A DNA stretch of 64,000 bases from QHXQ01 sp036389375 (GTDB lineage Bacteria > Acidobacteriota > Blastocatellia > Pyrinomonadales > Pyrinomonadaceae), in the NCBI GenBank assembly GCA_036389375.1, contig DASVQA010000023.1, forward strand, positions 1 through 64,000, given 5' to 3'. How positions within the stretch are numbered: position 1 is the stretch's first letter; every line of letters begins with the position of its first letter. Below, in pieces: positions 15,391-24,412 of the stretch. A program made the translations under genes and the position numbers. The notes beneath the pieces are model-generated. The model was not told the DNA's origin and ran no database searches. It saw nothing but the letters and a program-made list of their open reading frames with translations.

Positions 15391-17664
15391 GCCGCCTGCT
15401 TCCGCGCTTGCGCCGGCCGGTTTCGCGGCGGCGGGCGCGGTCAGTAGGTCGGCGGCATCGGTACGCATCTCCAACTCACGGGTGTCGGTGCGGACGGCGA
15501 CGTTATTGGCCGTGAGCGTGTTGCCGGTGGCGTGTTGGAAGAGGGCGATGGCTTTGTTGAGATCAGTCTGCGCCTGTAGCTCGCGCCCGCGCGCGGCGAG
15601 CAGTTCGGTCTGGCGTTGCAGGACGAGAAAGACGGTCGTCGTGCCCGCGCGCAGTTGGCGCTGCTCGCTCTCGTACTGTTGCTCGGAGGATGAACGCGCG
15701 GCCGCCGCCGCTGCCAAGCGTGCTTCGGCTGAACGCAAAGACTGTGTGGCGTTGCGCACGTCGGCCTCGATCAACTGCTCGGTCTGCGCGCGTTGATTGT
15801 CTATGCGCCGCCCTTCAGCGAGCGAGCGCCCGAGATTCGCCTCGGCCGTGCGGTTGCGCAAAGGCAGCGAGACGCGCACGCCGAGGTTGTAGGTCGGGAA
15901 TTTGGCCGTCGCCAGATTCGTCAGCGATTTTGGCAGCCCGCCGACGAGCACATCGGGCGGCGGATTGGCCGTCGCCGTGATGACGAGCGGATCGAGACCG
16001 GCGAGCGTGGATAGTTGGTTGATGCGCGCAAGCAGCAGCGGGTTCGTGGCATTGCGCGGGGTCGTGGCCACATCCGTCAACGCGCCCGCCAGCCCCGCCG
16101 CCGCGTAAGTGCCGACTAGGTCAACCTGCGGTTTGGTCAACTCGCGGAAATAGCGCGTGTCGATCTGGTTGATCTCGGAGTTGGTGCGCAGTTGCGTGAT
16201 TTCAGGCCGGTTCTGCAAGGCGGCGACGAGCGCCTGTTCGAGCGGCACGCGCGGCGGTTCAAGGTTGACGGGCGTAACGGGCGTGAGCGGCTGCGTCCAG
16301 AGCGCGGCGGTGCGGTCGGGCAGGATCAAAGTCTTCAAGGTGTTCTCCGAGCGCGTCACCTGCTCCTGCGCGGTGTAAACGTTCTGCTCGAAGGTCGTCA
16401 CCTGCGTGTTCGCGGCGACGATGTCTATGGGCGCAAGCACGCCCTGCGCGACGAGCCGCTGGTTGCTCTCGACCTGCAAGCGCGCCTGCTTCACGGCGTC
16501 AATCTGCACTTGCAGATTGCGGAGCGAAAAGACCAAGTCCCAGTAAGCCTGCTCGACCTGCGCGATCACGTCAATGGCGCGCTGGCGAAACTGTGCGTCC
16601 GTCAGCGTCAGATTCTTCTTGGCGATCTCGATCTGGCGGCGGTTGTTGTCAAAGCGCAAGCCGCGCAAAAGCGGTTGCGTGTAGGTGAACGCGAGCGACG
16701 ACGGATACTGCGGGTTGAGCGTCGCGTTCTGGTTGTTGGTGGACGTGCGCGCCGCGTTGAAGTTGAAGGTGTACGAGCCGCCGAGATAGGGCGAGAAGCC
16801 TTCGACGCCGGCCGTGCCGTTCGTGCTCGTCTGCGTGACGGAGCCGGTTGCGCCCGCGCCGCCGATGGTCGAAGCGGTCGGCGTCGTGCGCCGCTCGAAG
16901 AAGTTGTAGGTCGAAAGCACGGGATCATAGATGCCGCGCGCGGCGCTCAAGCCATACTCGGCGATCTCAACGTCTATGCGCGAGCCGTCAATGTCGTTGT
17001 TGTTGCGCAGGGCGAGCGCGATGGCATCTTTTAACGTGAGCGGCGTCTGATTGCTGATGTCCACGCCGACGCGCTCGGCTGAAGGGAGCGGGCGCGCGGG
17101 CGCTTCAAAGTTCGGCGCGATGGGCGGCGGCTCGGTCGGGAGTTCGGCCGGCAACACGTTGGGTGCTGTGCCTACGTTCTGCCCCGCAGGCTGCGGCACG
17201 CCCGGCTGCCCTTGCGTCTGACCGGACGGCGTGACGTTCGTGGTCGGCTGCTGCGGCTGCGCGGGCTGCGTCGTGCCGGCCGCGGGCGGTTGCGGCTGCG
17301 TGGCCGGCGACTGCGGCTGGGTCGCGGGCGATTGCGGCAGGTTCGCAGGCGTCTGCGGTTGCTGCTGCGCGGGCGCGGGCACGGGCTGCTGCGCCGGCTC
17401 GACCGGAGTCTGCGTGGTCGGCTGCGCGGGCTGCTGTGTGGGCGTCTGCGTCTGTGGCTGCGCGGGTTGCGTCGGTGTTTGCGTCTGGGTCTGCGGTGTT
17501 GTTGTCGTCTGCGGCTGCGCCAGTGCTAAGCACGGCGCAGACAGGAGCACGGCCGCGAGTAAGCTTGCGACCGCACGCCGGACCGGATTCGTTAACGCCA
17601 CACCGCGCCGCGCCGACGCGCGTACACGCTCAATCGCCTGAAGTTTGATCCGCATATCTGTCAT
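15376..17664 (-). CDS. TolC-family outer membrane efflux protein with long Q/T/P linker
   Basis: 762 residues from the ATG at 17664 (a second ATG is at 17655). The chosen start overlaps the RND gene by 35 bases; a longer frame would add an Arg-rich stretch. Signal peptide about 20-50, then about 115 residues composed almost only of Gln, Thr, Pro and Ala (TQTPTQPAQ-type runs). After this come the two OEP halves, with TolC-type blocks 'LTLKDAIALALRNNNDIDGS' and 'PTYNLGVRVSLPLRNRTAEA'. It forms the outer-membrane exit duct for the RND pump. The linker is unusual; it could span peptidoglycan or the periplasm (inference). Confidence 0.9.
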   Translation of the reverse strand: MTDMRIKLQAIERVRASARRGVALTNPVRRAVASLLAAVLLSAPCLALAQPQTTTTPQTQTQTPTQPAQPQTQTPTQQPAQPTTQTPVEPAQQPVPAPAQQQPQTPANLPQSPATQPQSPATQPQPPAAGTTQPAQPQQPTTNVTPSGQTQGQPGVPQPAGQNVGTAPNVLPAELPTEPPPIAPNFEAPARPLPSAERVGVDISNQTPLTLKDAIALALRNNNDIDGSRIDVEIAEYGLSAARGIYDPVLSTYNFFERRTTPTASTIGGAGATGSVTQTSTNGTAGVEGFSPYLGGSYTFNFNAARTSTNNQNATLNPQYPSSLAFTYTQPLLRGLRFDNNRRQIEIAKKNLTLTDAQFRQRAIDVIAQVEQAYWDLVFSLRNLQVQIDAVKQARLQVESNQRLVAQGVLAPIDIVAANTQVTTFEQNVYTAQEQVTRSENTLKTLILPDRTAALWTQPLTPVTPVNLEPPRVPLEQALVAALQNRPEITQLRTNSEINQIDTRYFRELTKPQVDLVGTYAAAGLAGALTDVATTPRNATNPLLLARINQLSTLAGLDPLVITATANPPPDVLVGGLPKSLTNLATAKFPTYNLGVRVSLPLRNRTAEANLGRSLAEGRRIDNQRAQTEQLIEADVRNATQSLRSAEARLAAAAAARSSSEQQYESEQRQLRAGTTTVFLVLQRQTELLAARGRELQAQTDLNKAIALFQHATGNTLTANNVAVRTDTRELEMRTDAADLLTAPAAAKPAGASAEAGGGHDN

Positions 17665-20600
17665 CTCGTTTGCGTCGGGAGAAGGTCTCGCCCGCCGGGC
17701 GCGGCGTGCGTGGATAAGCCGGGCGCGCGGGGCGCGGGCGGCGCGTCTTGAGCCGCGCGTAAGCGTCCGCGAAACGCCGGCCTGCGCCGCCCTTGAAATC
17801 GTTGAAGCGCGCCCCAGCCGCCGCCCACACGCGCGATTCCTTCGCGTCCTCAAAGAGCGAATAGAAGACGGGCACGGCCAGCAAGGTCAGCAACAGGCAG
17901 AGCGACTGCCCGCCGACGACGAGCACGCCGATTGATCTGTTCGTCGCCGCGCCCGCGCCGCTGCCGATGATAAGCGGGAACATGCCGGCGACGAGCGCGA
18001 TGGTCGTCATCAAAATGGGGCGCAGGCGGTCGCGGTTCGCTTGAATGATGGCGTTGTAGCGTTCCATGCCGTGCGTGCGTAGCTCGTTCGTGTGGTCGAT
18101 CTGCAAGATGGCGTTCTTCTTGACGATGCCAAAGAGCAGCAGGATGCCGAGCGCGGAGAAGATGTTGAGCCGCTGCCCGGCGATGAGCGTGGACAGGAGC
18201 GCGAACGGGATCGACAGCGGCAGCGTCAAGAGGATCGTGACGGGGTGGATGAACGACTCGAACTGCGCCGCCAGAATCAGGTACATGAAGATGAACGAGA
18301 GCAGGAACGCGAGCATGAACGACTGGTTCGCGCGCGCCAACTCTTTGGATTGACCCGTCACGCCCGTGCGATAGCCCGGCTCCATCTTCAATTCGCCGAC
18401 GTAGCGCTGCATGGCGGCGACGGCGTCAGACTCCGACGCGCCCGGCGCGAGACCGGCCGAGACGGTCACTTGCCGTTGCCGGTTCAGCCGATCAATCGAA
18501 GCGGGACTGTTGCCCTCTTCGAGCGTCACCAGTTTGTCGAGGTTGACCGCGCCGGCCGTCGAAGAGGCAACCGTGAAATCCTTCAGGCTGTCGCGCGTGC
18601 GGCGATACTGCTCCTCCGCCTGCACCACCACGTCGTACTGCTCCGAGTTCTCGCTAAAGGTCGTGACGCGCTGTCCCGCCGCGAGCGTGTTCAAAGCCTG
18701 CGCCACGTCGCCCGCCTTCACGCCTAAGTCGGCGGCGCGCTCGCGGTCAATGTGGACACGCACTTCGGGACTGCCGAGTTGCAGCGAACGATCCGGCTCG
18801 CGGAAACTCTTGTCCTGCCGGATGCGTTCGACCAACTGTTTTGAATACTGATCGAGTTTCTGTATGTCCGGGCCGCTGATGTAATAGCCGACGGACGAGC
18901 CGCCGCGCCCCAGCCCGATGCTCGCGCCGATGGACGACGTGCCGGACACACCGATGACGTACTCCTTCGGAAACTTGCGCTGCGCGATGATCTGGCGTGC
19001 GCGTTGAATCAGATCGGTCTGCGAAAATTTACGTTCCGCCACCGGCTTCAGACTCACGTTGACCGTGCCGCCGTTGGGGCCGCCGCCGCGCCCGAAGCCC
19101 GCGAGCGCGAGCGTGTTCTGCACGCCCGGCAGCCCTTCGCGCACATCGCGCGCAATGCGGTCGAGCACGGACTGCGTGGCGGCGAGGCTCGTGCCTTCAG
19201 GCATGCGCAGAGAGATGTTGAAGGCCGATTCGTCCTCGTCCGGCAGGAAGTTGTAACCGACGTAGCGATAGAGCGGCCAGATCGATGCGATGACCACGAC
19301 GCACAACAGCACGACCACCCAGCGATGCGCCATCGAAAGCTTGAGCAGCCACGTGTAGGTGCGGTCAATCGGGCGATAGAAGCGCCCCTCTTTCGATGAA
19401 TGTTCCTGCGGCGCACCATGCGCTTCGTCTTGCTGCCAGTCGGCGTCCGGCTCGGCACTCGGCGGAATGACGTGATGATTGTTGGCGTCGCCGCCACCTG
19501 CGCCCGCCGCGTCCACGTTCGTCTCCGGCATGCCTTCCGGCGTCAGCAACTTCTTCGGCGGCTTGATCCAGCGCGCCGCGAGCATCGGCGTCAGCGTGAA
19601 CGAGACGATGAGCGAGACGGCAATGGCCGCCGCCGACGTGAGGCCGAACGACGACATGAAACGCCCGACGATGCCCGTCATAAAACCGACGGGGATAAAG
19701 ACGGCGAGGAGCGAGAGCGTCGTCGCCATCACGGCCAGACCGATCTCTTTCGTGCCCTCGATGGCCGCCTGAAAGGGGTGCATGCCCTTCTCTTCGACGA
19801 AGCGATAGATGTTCTCCAAGACGACGATGGCATCGTCGATCACGATGCCGACCATCAGTGTCAGCGCGAGCATCGTCATCTGGTTGAGCGAATAGCCGAG
19901 CCATGCGATGAAGGCGAAGGCGGAGATGATCGAGGTCGGGATGGCGAACGCCGCGATCATGGTCGAACGGAAGTTCCAGAGGAACAGAAAGACGATCACG
20001 GCGGCGAGCAGACCGCCGACGATCAAGTGCTCCTCGATGGCGTGCAGACTCGTTTCGATAAACTCGGACTGGTCGCGCGTGACGGCGATCTTCAGGTCTT
20101 TCGGCAGCACCGGCTTGATCTCTTCCATGCGCTGCTTGACCGCCTTGATGACGGCGATGGTGTTTGCGCCCGACTGCTTACGCACGGCGAGCGAGACGGA
20201 GGGCGTGCCGTCGAGCGAAGCGGCCGACGAAGGGTCAGCGCCGCTGTCTTCGACGTGGCCCACGTCGCTGATTCTGACCGGATACTTGTTCTTCGTCGTG
20301 ATGACGATGTCGTTGAACTGCTCCACCTTCTCGACGCGCGACATGGTGCGCAGCGTCACGGAGGTTGCGCCCTCGTTCAGACGCCCGCCCGGCAGTTCGA
20401 GATTCTGCGTCCTGAGCGCATTGACCACGTCCGTCACCGACAGGTTGTAGGCGCGCAGGCGATCCGGGTCAATGTAGACTTTGATCTGGCGTTGCCGCCC
20501 GCCGTAAACCACGACCTCGCCCACGCCGTCCGCCGATTCGACGCGCTCCTGTATCTGGCGCTGCACGAGGTCGGTCAACTCGATGCTTGAGCGCGGCGCG

Positions 20601-21034
20601 CTGATAGCGTACTGGATGACGGGCTGCGAGTCAGGGTCGGCTTTGGTGACGACGGGCGCGTCCGCCGTCTCCGGCAGACGATTGATGACGGTGCTGACCT
20701 TATCGCGCACCTCTTGCGTGGCGGTGTCGGGATCTTTTTCGAGATTGAAAGTGATGGTGACGTTCGAGCGCCCCTGCGCCGAGGTCGAACGCATCTCTTC
20801 GATGCCCGGCACGGTGTTGACCACGCCCTCGATCACGTCCGTGATCTCGGTCTCCATCTCGGCCGGCGCAGCGCCCTGATTGGCGGTCGAAACCGTCACG
20901 GTCGGCAGATCGATCTTCGGGAAGCGATCCACGCCGAGCGTGAAGAAAGAGAAGCCGCCGATGACCGTCAACAACAGGACGATGACCGTGGCAAAGACCG
21001 GCCGCTGGACGCAAATTTCAGCTAATTTCTGCAT
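17630..21034 (-). CDS. RND multidrug efflux transporter, HAE1/AcrB family
   Basis: 1134 residues, about 80 longer than typical AcrB. Inner-membrane proton/drug antiporter. The canonical N-terminus 'ICVQRPVFATVIVLLLTVIG', two large periplasmic loops and the TM4 proton-relay pair Asp400-Asp401 ('GIVIDDAIVVLENIYRF') are present. Extra residues sit in two places: a Gly/His/Asp-rich hydrophilic insert of about 60 residues between the two halves (containing 'DANNHHVIPPSAEPDADWQQ'), and an Arg/Pro-rich C-terminal tail. It starts 17 bases after the adaptor gene and its end overlaps the TolC-like gene. Substrates cannot be predicted. Confidence 0.95.
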   Translation of the reverse strand: MQKLAEICVQRPVFATVIVLLLTVIGGFSFFTLGVDRFPKIDLPTVTVSTANQGAAPAEMETEITDVIEGVVNTVPGIEEMRSTSAQGRSNVTITFNLEKDPDTATQEVRDKVSTVINRLPETADAPVVTKADPDSQPVIQYAISAPRSSIELTDLVQRQIQERVESADGVGEVVVYGGRQRQIKVYIDPDRLRAYNLSVTDVVNALRTQNLELPGGRLNEGATSVTLRTMSRVEKVEQFNDIVITTKNKYPVRISDVGHVEDSGADPSSAASLDGTPSVSLAVRKQSGANTIAVIKAVKQRMEEIKPVLPKDLKIAVTRDQSEFIETSLHAIEEHLIVGGLLAAVIVFLFLWNFRSTMIAAFAIPTSIISAFAFIAWLGYSLNQMTMLALTLMVGIVIDDAIVVLENIYRFVEEKGMHPFQAAIEGTKEIGLAVMATTLSLLAVFIPVGFMTGIVGRFMSSFGLTSAAAIAVSLIVSFTLTPMLAARWIKPPKKLLTPEGMPETNVDAAGAGGGDANNHHVIPPSAEPDADWQQDEAHGAPQEHSSKEGRFYRPIDRTYTWLLKLSMAHRWVVVLLCVVVIASIWPLYRYVGYNFLPDEDESAFNISLRMPEGTSLAATQSVLDRIARDVREGLPGVQNTLALAGFGRGGGPNGGTVNVSLKPVAERKFSQTDLIQRARQIIAQRKFPKEYVIGVSGTSSIGASIGLGRGGSSVGYYISGPDIQKLDQYSKQLVERIRQDKSFREPDRSLQLGSPEVRVHIDRERAADLGVKAGDVAQALNTLAAGQRVTTFSENSEQYDVVVQAEEQYRRTRDSLKDFTVASSTAGAVNLDKLVTLEEGNSPASIDRLNRQRQVTVSAGLAPGASESDAVAAMQRYVGELKMEPGYRTGVTGQSKELARANQSFMLAFLLSFIFMYLILAAQFESFIHPVTILLTLPLSIPFALLSTLIAGQRLNIFSALGILLLFGIVKKNAILQIDHTNELRTHGMERYNAIIQANRDRLRPILMTTIALVAGMFPLIIGSGAGAATNRSIGVLVVGGQSLCLLLTLLAVPVFYSLFEDAKESRVWAAAGARFNDFKGGAGRRFADAYARLKTRRPRPARPAYPRTPRPAGETFSRRKRDDRYADQTSGD

Positions 21035-21050
21035 AACTTAAGTTCCGCGC

Positions 21051-22409
21051 TTATTTCTGTTCTACGCGTACCCGCGCGCCTTCGTAAAGCTGTTGGACGT
21101 TGCTCGTCGCCAGGACTTCGTCGGCGTTGACGCCCGACGCGATCCGTATCCAGTCGCCCTCCTCCTCGCCGATCTGAACGACGCGCAGTTTCGCCGTGTC
21201 GTTCTGAATGACGAAGACGCGATAGGACTGTGTGTTCTGATCGGCGAAGACGGCGGCGCGCGGCACGTAGACGGCCCGCCCGCCGCCCTGGCGCACGATG
21301 CGCGCGGTGGCGAACATGCCGGAGCGCAGCGAGTTGTCGTTATTCTCAATCGAAGCCTCGACCGTCGCCGCGCGCGAGACCGGATCAATGGCCGGATTAA
21401 CGGCCGTCACCTGCCCGGCAAATTTGCGCTTCGCAAACGCGTCCACTTCGAGCGAGACGCCCATGCCCTGCGAGATGAACGGCACTTCCGCTTCCGGCAC
21501 TTGCAACTGCAACTTGATCGGATTGGTGCGCAGGAGCGTCACAACGACCGAAGAGGGCGTGACGTATTCGCCGACGGCGACGGGGCGGTTGCTGACGTAG
21601 CCGGCGTAAGGCGCACGGATGGTGGTGTCCGCGATGGCTTGCTGCGCGATGGCGGCCTGCGAGCGCGCCGATTCGACGCCCGCCTGCGCGCTCTGGATGG
21701 CCTGATTGCTCTGGCGCGCGGTGTTGATGGCCACTTCTAATTGCTGGCGCGCGGCATCAAGGCGAGCGCGGGCCGTGTCGCGCTGCGTGCGATATTGATC
21801 GTAGACGCTCAAGGCCACGTCGCCCGTCTCGACCAGCGCGCGGTAACGCTTCTCGTTCGCTTCGGCCAGCCGCAAATCCGCCTGCGCCTGCGTCACATTG
21901 GAACTCGCGGCGCGCACTTCCGGAATGATGCTGGCGTCGAAATTGCCGCCCGGCCTCAGCCCCAGCCGCGCCTCGGCCTGGCGAACGCCGGCAATGGCCT
22001 GCTGCACGCTGGCCTGCGCCTGTTGATAGCGCAACTGCGCGTCGCGCGGATTGAGCCGCGCAATCACGTCGCCCTGATGCACGAACGCGCCGACGCTGAC
22101 GGGCGTCGCCACGATCTGCCCGGAGGTCTGCGGCGCAACGTCGGAAGTCTCCTGCGCGCTCAAACTGCCGGTCACTTGAAAATATGAAGGGATTTCGCGC
22201 GCGGTCGCCGTCGCCGTCGTGACGGTGATGGGCGCAGGCTCGCCGCTGCCGCCACCGCCGCGCCCGGCGTTGCCGCCCTTGGTCGTCGGGGCTTTCGCGT
22301 CCGCCTTCGATTCGGAACGACCGCAGGCTGCGCCGAGCATGCTGACGGCGAGTATGAGGCAGATCATTGCCGCCATATCACGCCTGCGAGTAAGAAGTGA
22401 AAAAGACAT
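21051..22409 (-). CDS. RND efflux periplasmic adaptor (membrane fusion protein)
   Basis: 452 residues. An N-terminal signal ends at 'MLGAACGR' (Cys29, likely lipid-anchored), followed by a Gly-rich linker. The lipoyl half-motifs 'TSGQIVATPVSVGAFVHQGDVIARL' and 'IRAPYAGYVSNRPVAVGEYV' flank a long alpha-hairpin, then come the beta-barrel ('AVNPAIDPVSRAATVEASI') and the membrane-proximal domain. It bridges the RND pump and the TolC-like duct. First gene of the five-gene minus-strand operon; divergent from the 253-residue gene over 210 bases. Confidence 0.93.
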   Translation of the reverse strand: MSFSLLTRRRDMAAMICLILAVSMLGAACGRSESKADAKAPTTKGGNAGRGGGGSGEPAPITVTTATATAREIPSYFQVTGSLSAQETSDVAPQTSGQIVATPVSVGAFVHQGDVIARLNPRDAQLRYQQAQASVQQAIAGVRQAEARLGLRPGGNFDASIIPEVRAASSNVTQAQADLRLAEANEKRYRALVETGDVALSVYDQYRTQRDTARARLDAARQQLEVAINTARQSNQAIQSAQAGVESARSQAAIAQQAIADTTIRAPYAGYVSNRPVAVGEYVTPSSVVVTLLRTNPIKLQLQVPEAEVPFISQGMGVSLEVDAFAKRKFAGQVTAVNPAIDPVSRAATVEASIENNDNSLRSGMFATARIVRQGGGRAVYVPRAAVFADQNTQSYRVFVIQNDTAKLRVVQIGEEEGDWIRIASGVNADEVLATSNVQQLYEGARVRVEQK

Positions 22410-22450
22410 ACGTTGCTCTTATCCTGAATCCTTTATTATTGGGAGACGCT

Positions 22451-22486
22451 CTGCGGCAAACTCTAGTTACAGATATTTGCCGGCAG
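22451..22486. promoter_or_regulatory. Inverted repeat between divergent efflux operon and unknown gene
   Basis: CTGCGGCAAA (22451-22460) pairs with TTTGCCGGCAG (22476-22486) with one unpaired G. It lies 42 bases upstream of the adaptor ATG, inside the only promoter region of the efflux operon, where a TetR- or MarR-type repressor would bind. No regulator gene is adjacent. Confidence 0.35.
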
Positions 22487-22619
22487 CGCAAAAGTGGGGG
22501 AAGACGTGGGCGGCCGTTAAGTCTAAACTTAAGGTGCGCCCGGCGGTCGTCAAAGGTTATTCGGTTTTGCCTATATTACCGTGTCGAAGGTGTGTTACGG
22601 AAGGTGAGGAGCGTGCTTT

Positions 22620-23381
22620 ATGACTTCAGTCTGGTTAGCGGAGCGGACTTTGCGCCTGCGCGAATTCTTCGACTTGGACGGCGACGCAAAGATCATCGCG
22701 GCGGACGCTGCGCACTTTGAACTGCCGCCGGAGAGCGCCGAGGGGCTGGCGCATTTCAACATCGAGTGGCACGTCGTCCCGGCGGCCGAGGCGGTCGCGC
22801 TCGACGACGCCTATTTCGCCCGGCTCTACCCCACGGCGGCGCGCGATTTCGGGCGCGCGCGCGAACACGGGCCGAGCTATCGCGCCCGCCTGCGCGCCGG
22901 CCACGAACAACATCAGGGGCGCATCGTCGGCGTCGAGACGACCCCCAAGCCGCGTTATCTACCCGGCAATCGCCAGTTCTACGGCAGCCTCTACGGGCAC
23001 GACCCTCTGGCTGACCCGTTCGCCCCGTACATGGGGCGGGCCGGGATGATGAACGGCACGCGCTACGCGCACAACTATCTCTCTCTGCGCGAATTCATCC
23101 GCGTCGTCAACGACGATTGGCGCACGCGCCAACTGCTCCCGGCCGGTTATCGCGCCACCGTCTGCCCGCCCGCCATCTTCAATCTCGTCGGCACAATCTT
23201 TCATCCCGAATGGAGCGACACGGAGACGCTCGAACTCGGTTTCTACCGCGACGAAGCGGGCAACGCGACCTGCTACGCCGTCGGCTCGAACGCGCCGGGC
23301 GATTTCTCTTACCTGAGCGAGGTCGAAGGCGACAGCGAATGGTCGCTCTTGGGCTTCCGCGTCGCGCTCGTGCCGGCCTGA
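22620..23381 (+). CDS. Conserved-looking cytoplasmic protein, unknown function
   Basis: 253 residues, no signal peptide or membrane segment. The start is well supported: AGGAG at 22607-22611 lies 8 bases before the ATG. The protein is rich in aromatic and acidic residues, with blocks such as 'RYLPGNRQFYGSLYGHDPLA' and 'WSDTETLELGFYRDEAGN'. I do not recognise a family. It is divergent from the RND operon and convergent with an exported unknown protein. Confidence 0.75.
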   Translation: MTSVWLAERTLRLREFFDLDGDAKIIAADAAHFELPPESAEGLAHFNIEWHVVPAAEAVALDDAYFARLYPTAARDFGRAREHGPSYRARLRAGHEQHQGRIVGVETTPKPRYLPGNRQFYGSLYGHDPLADPFAPYMGRAGMMNGTRYAHNYLSLREFIRVVNDDWRTRQLLPAGYRATVCPPAIFNLVGTIFHPEWSDTETLELGFYRDEAGNATCYAVGSNAPGDFSYLSEVEGDSEWSLLGFRVALVPA

Positions 23382-23416
23382 GGCCGCCGAAGGGCCATCA
23401 GACTCCAAACTTCCGG

Positions 23417-24025
23417 TCAACGAGCGTTGCGCCCGCCGCGTGCGCGCAAGCCGAGCAGCCGGGCCGGGAACGTGCCGAAGTCTTCGACCTCCCACGTATT
23501 GCCTTCCCTGAGCCTGATCTTGGCGGCCGGAATAAACGTGCCTTGCCCTTGCCCGTTGCGCCCCAGAAAGAGTTCCGCGTAGCCGAACTTGTAGTCTTCC
23601 GACCGGCTGCCGTAACGCAACTCGGAGAAGCGTATGTTGCGCTGATAGACGACGGTCAACTTCGTCTCACCGTTTGGCTGCGGCGTGGCGATGATGACGT
23701 TCGCCGGCACGCCCACGCCGCCGCCCAGTTGAATGCGCCCCGCGTTTAGCCCCGACAGCGCGCGCAATAGCTCATCCTGTCCGCCAGATTGCAGCGCGGC
23801 GTTGAGCCGCTGCACGTCGGCGGCGGACGTGTACCGGTTCACGATGAGCGTGAACGGGCTTGAACGCCCGGCGAAGCGACCGCTAAAGCCATAGGCCGTG
23901 CCGGTGATGGTGCGCCCCACGTAACGTTCATCCTGTCCATGCGCGCAGAGCGACGGCTGCAAGAGCGCCAGCGCCAGCACGATGCACGAAACGCATAATA
24001 GACCGAACTGTTGCCTGTTTCTCAT
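23417..24025 (-). CDS. Exported protein of unknown function
   Basis: 202 residues from the ATG at 24025, chosen for GGGAGG five bases upstream rather than an in-frame codon nine residues earlier. A clear signal peptide ('FGLLCVSCIVLALALLQPSLCAHG') precedes a beta-rich domain with 'GFSGRFAGRSSPFTLIVNRY' and 'GGGVGVPANVIIATPQPNG'. The predicted location is periplasmic or extracellular. No family recognised. Confidence 0.75.
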   Translation of the reverse strand: MRNRQQFGLLCVSCIVLALALLQPSLCAHGQDERYVGRTITGTAYGFSGRFAGRSSPFTLIVNRYTSAADVQRLNAALQSGGQDELLRALSGLNAGRIQLGGGVGVPANVIIATPQPNGETKLTVVYQRNIRFSELRYGSRSEDYKFGYAELFLGRNGQGQGTFIPAAKIRLREGNTWEVEDFGTFPARLLGLRARGGRNAR

Positions 24026-24412
24026 GTTGCCTCCCTCGGCTCGAATAAACAAAATCAGACTTGCCTCTCTGTTGCCCGCGACAATTCACCAGCCTGAGTT
24101 TTAACGCGCAGTCATGGCGATAAATTGTCGGAAAATTAAGCAGGCTATGATGCCCGATCCGTGCGCTGCCTGTCTGCGCGCTAAAGCACAGACGGACGAA
24201 CGCGCAGCTTTGAGGGGCCAGAGCGTAAAGCTGAACGCCGGGCGCGCGCGGTTTTGGTTGCAACTGTACGCTTTCGCAATCAAAATACAGGGAACAGGTA
24301 AAAGCAGAGGCAAGCCGGCGCGTATTTCCCGGCATCTACAAACGGGGAATAATGTTTGCTGCGTCCGACGGCGGACGACTGCGCGGTGCGAAAAAAGGAG
24401 GCGGCTGAAGGG
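24026..24412. other. Divergent intergenic region, no gene seen
   Basis: 387 bases between the exported unknown protein and the VWFA-related protein. It is less GC-rich in places and must carry both promoters. The only structure noted is a short CGTCCG/CGGACG hairpin at 24362-24377, about 20 bases before the VWFA ribosome site. No riboswitch class could be recognised. Confidence 0.4.
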
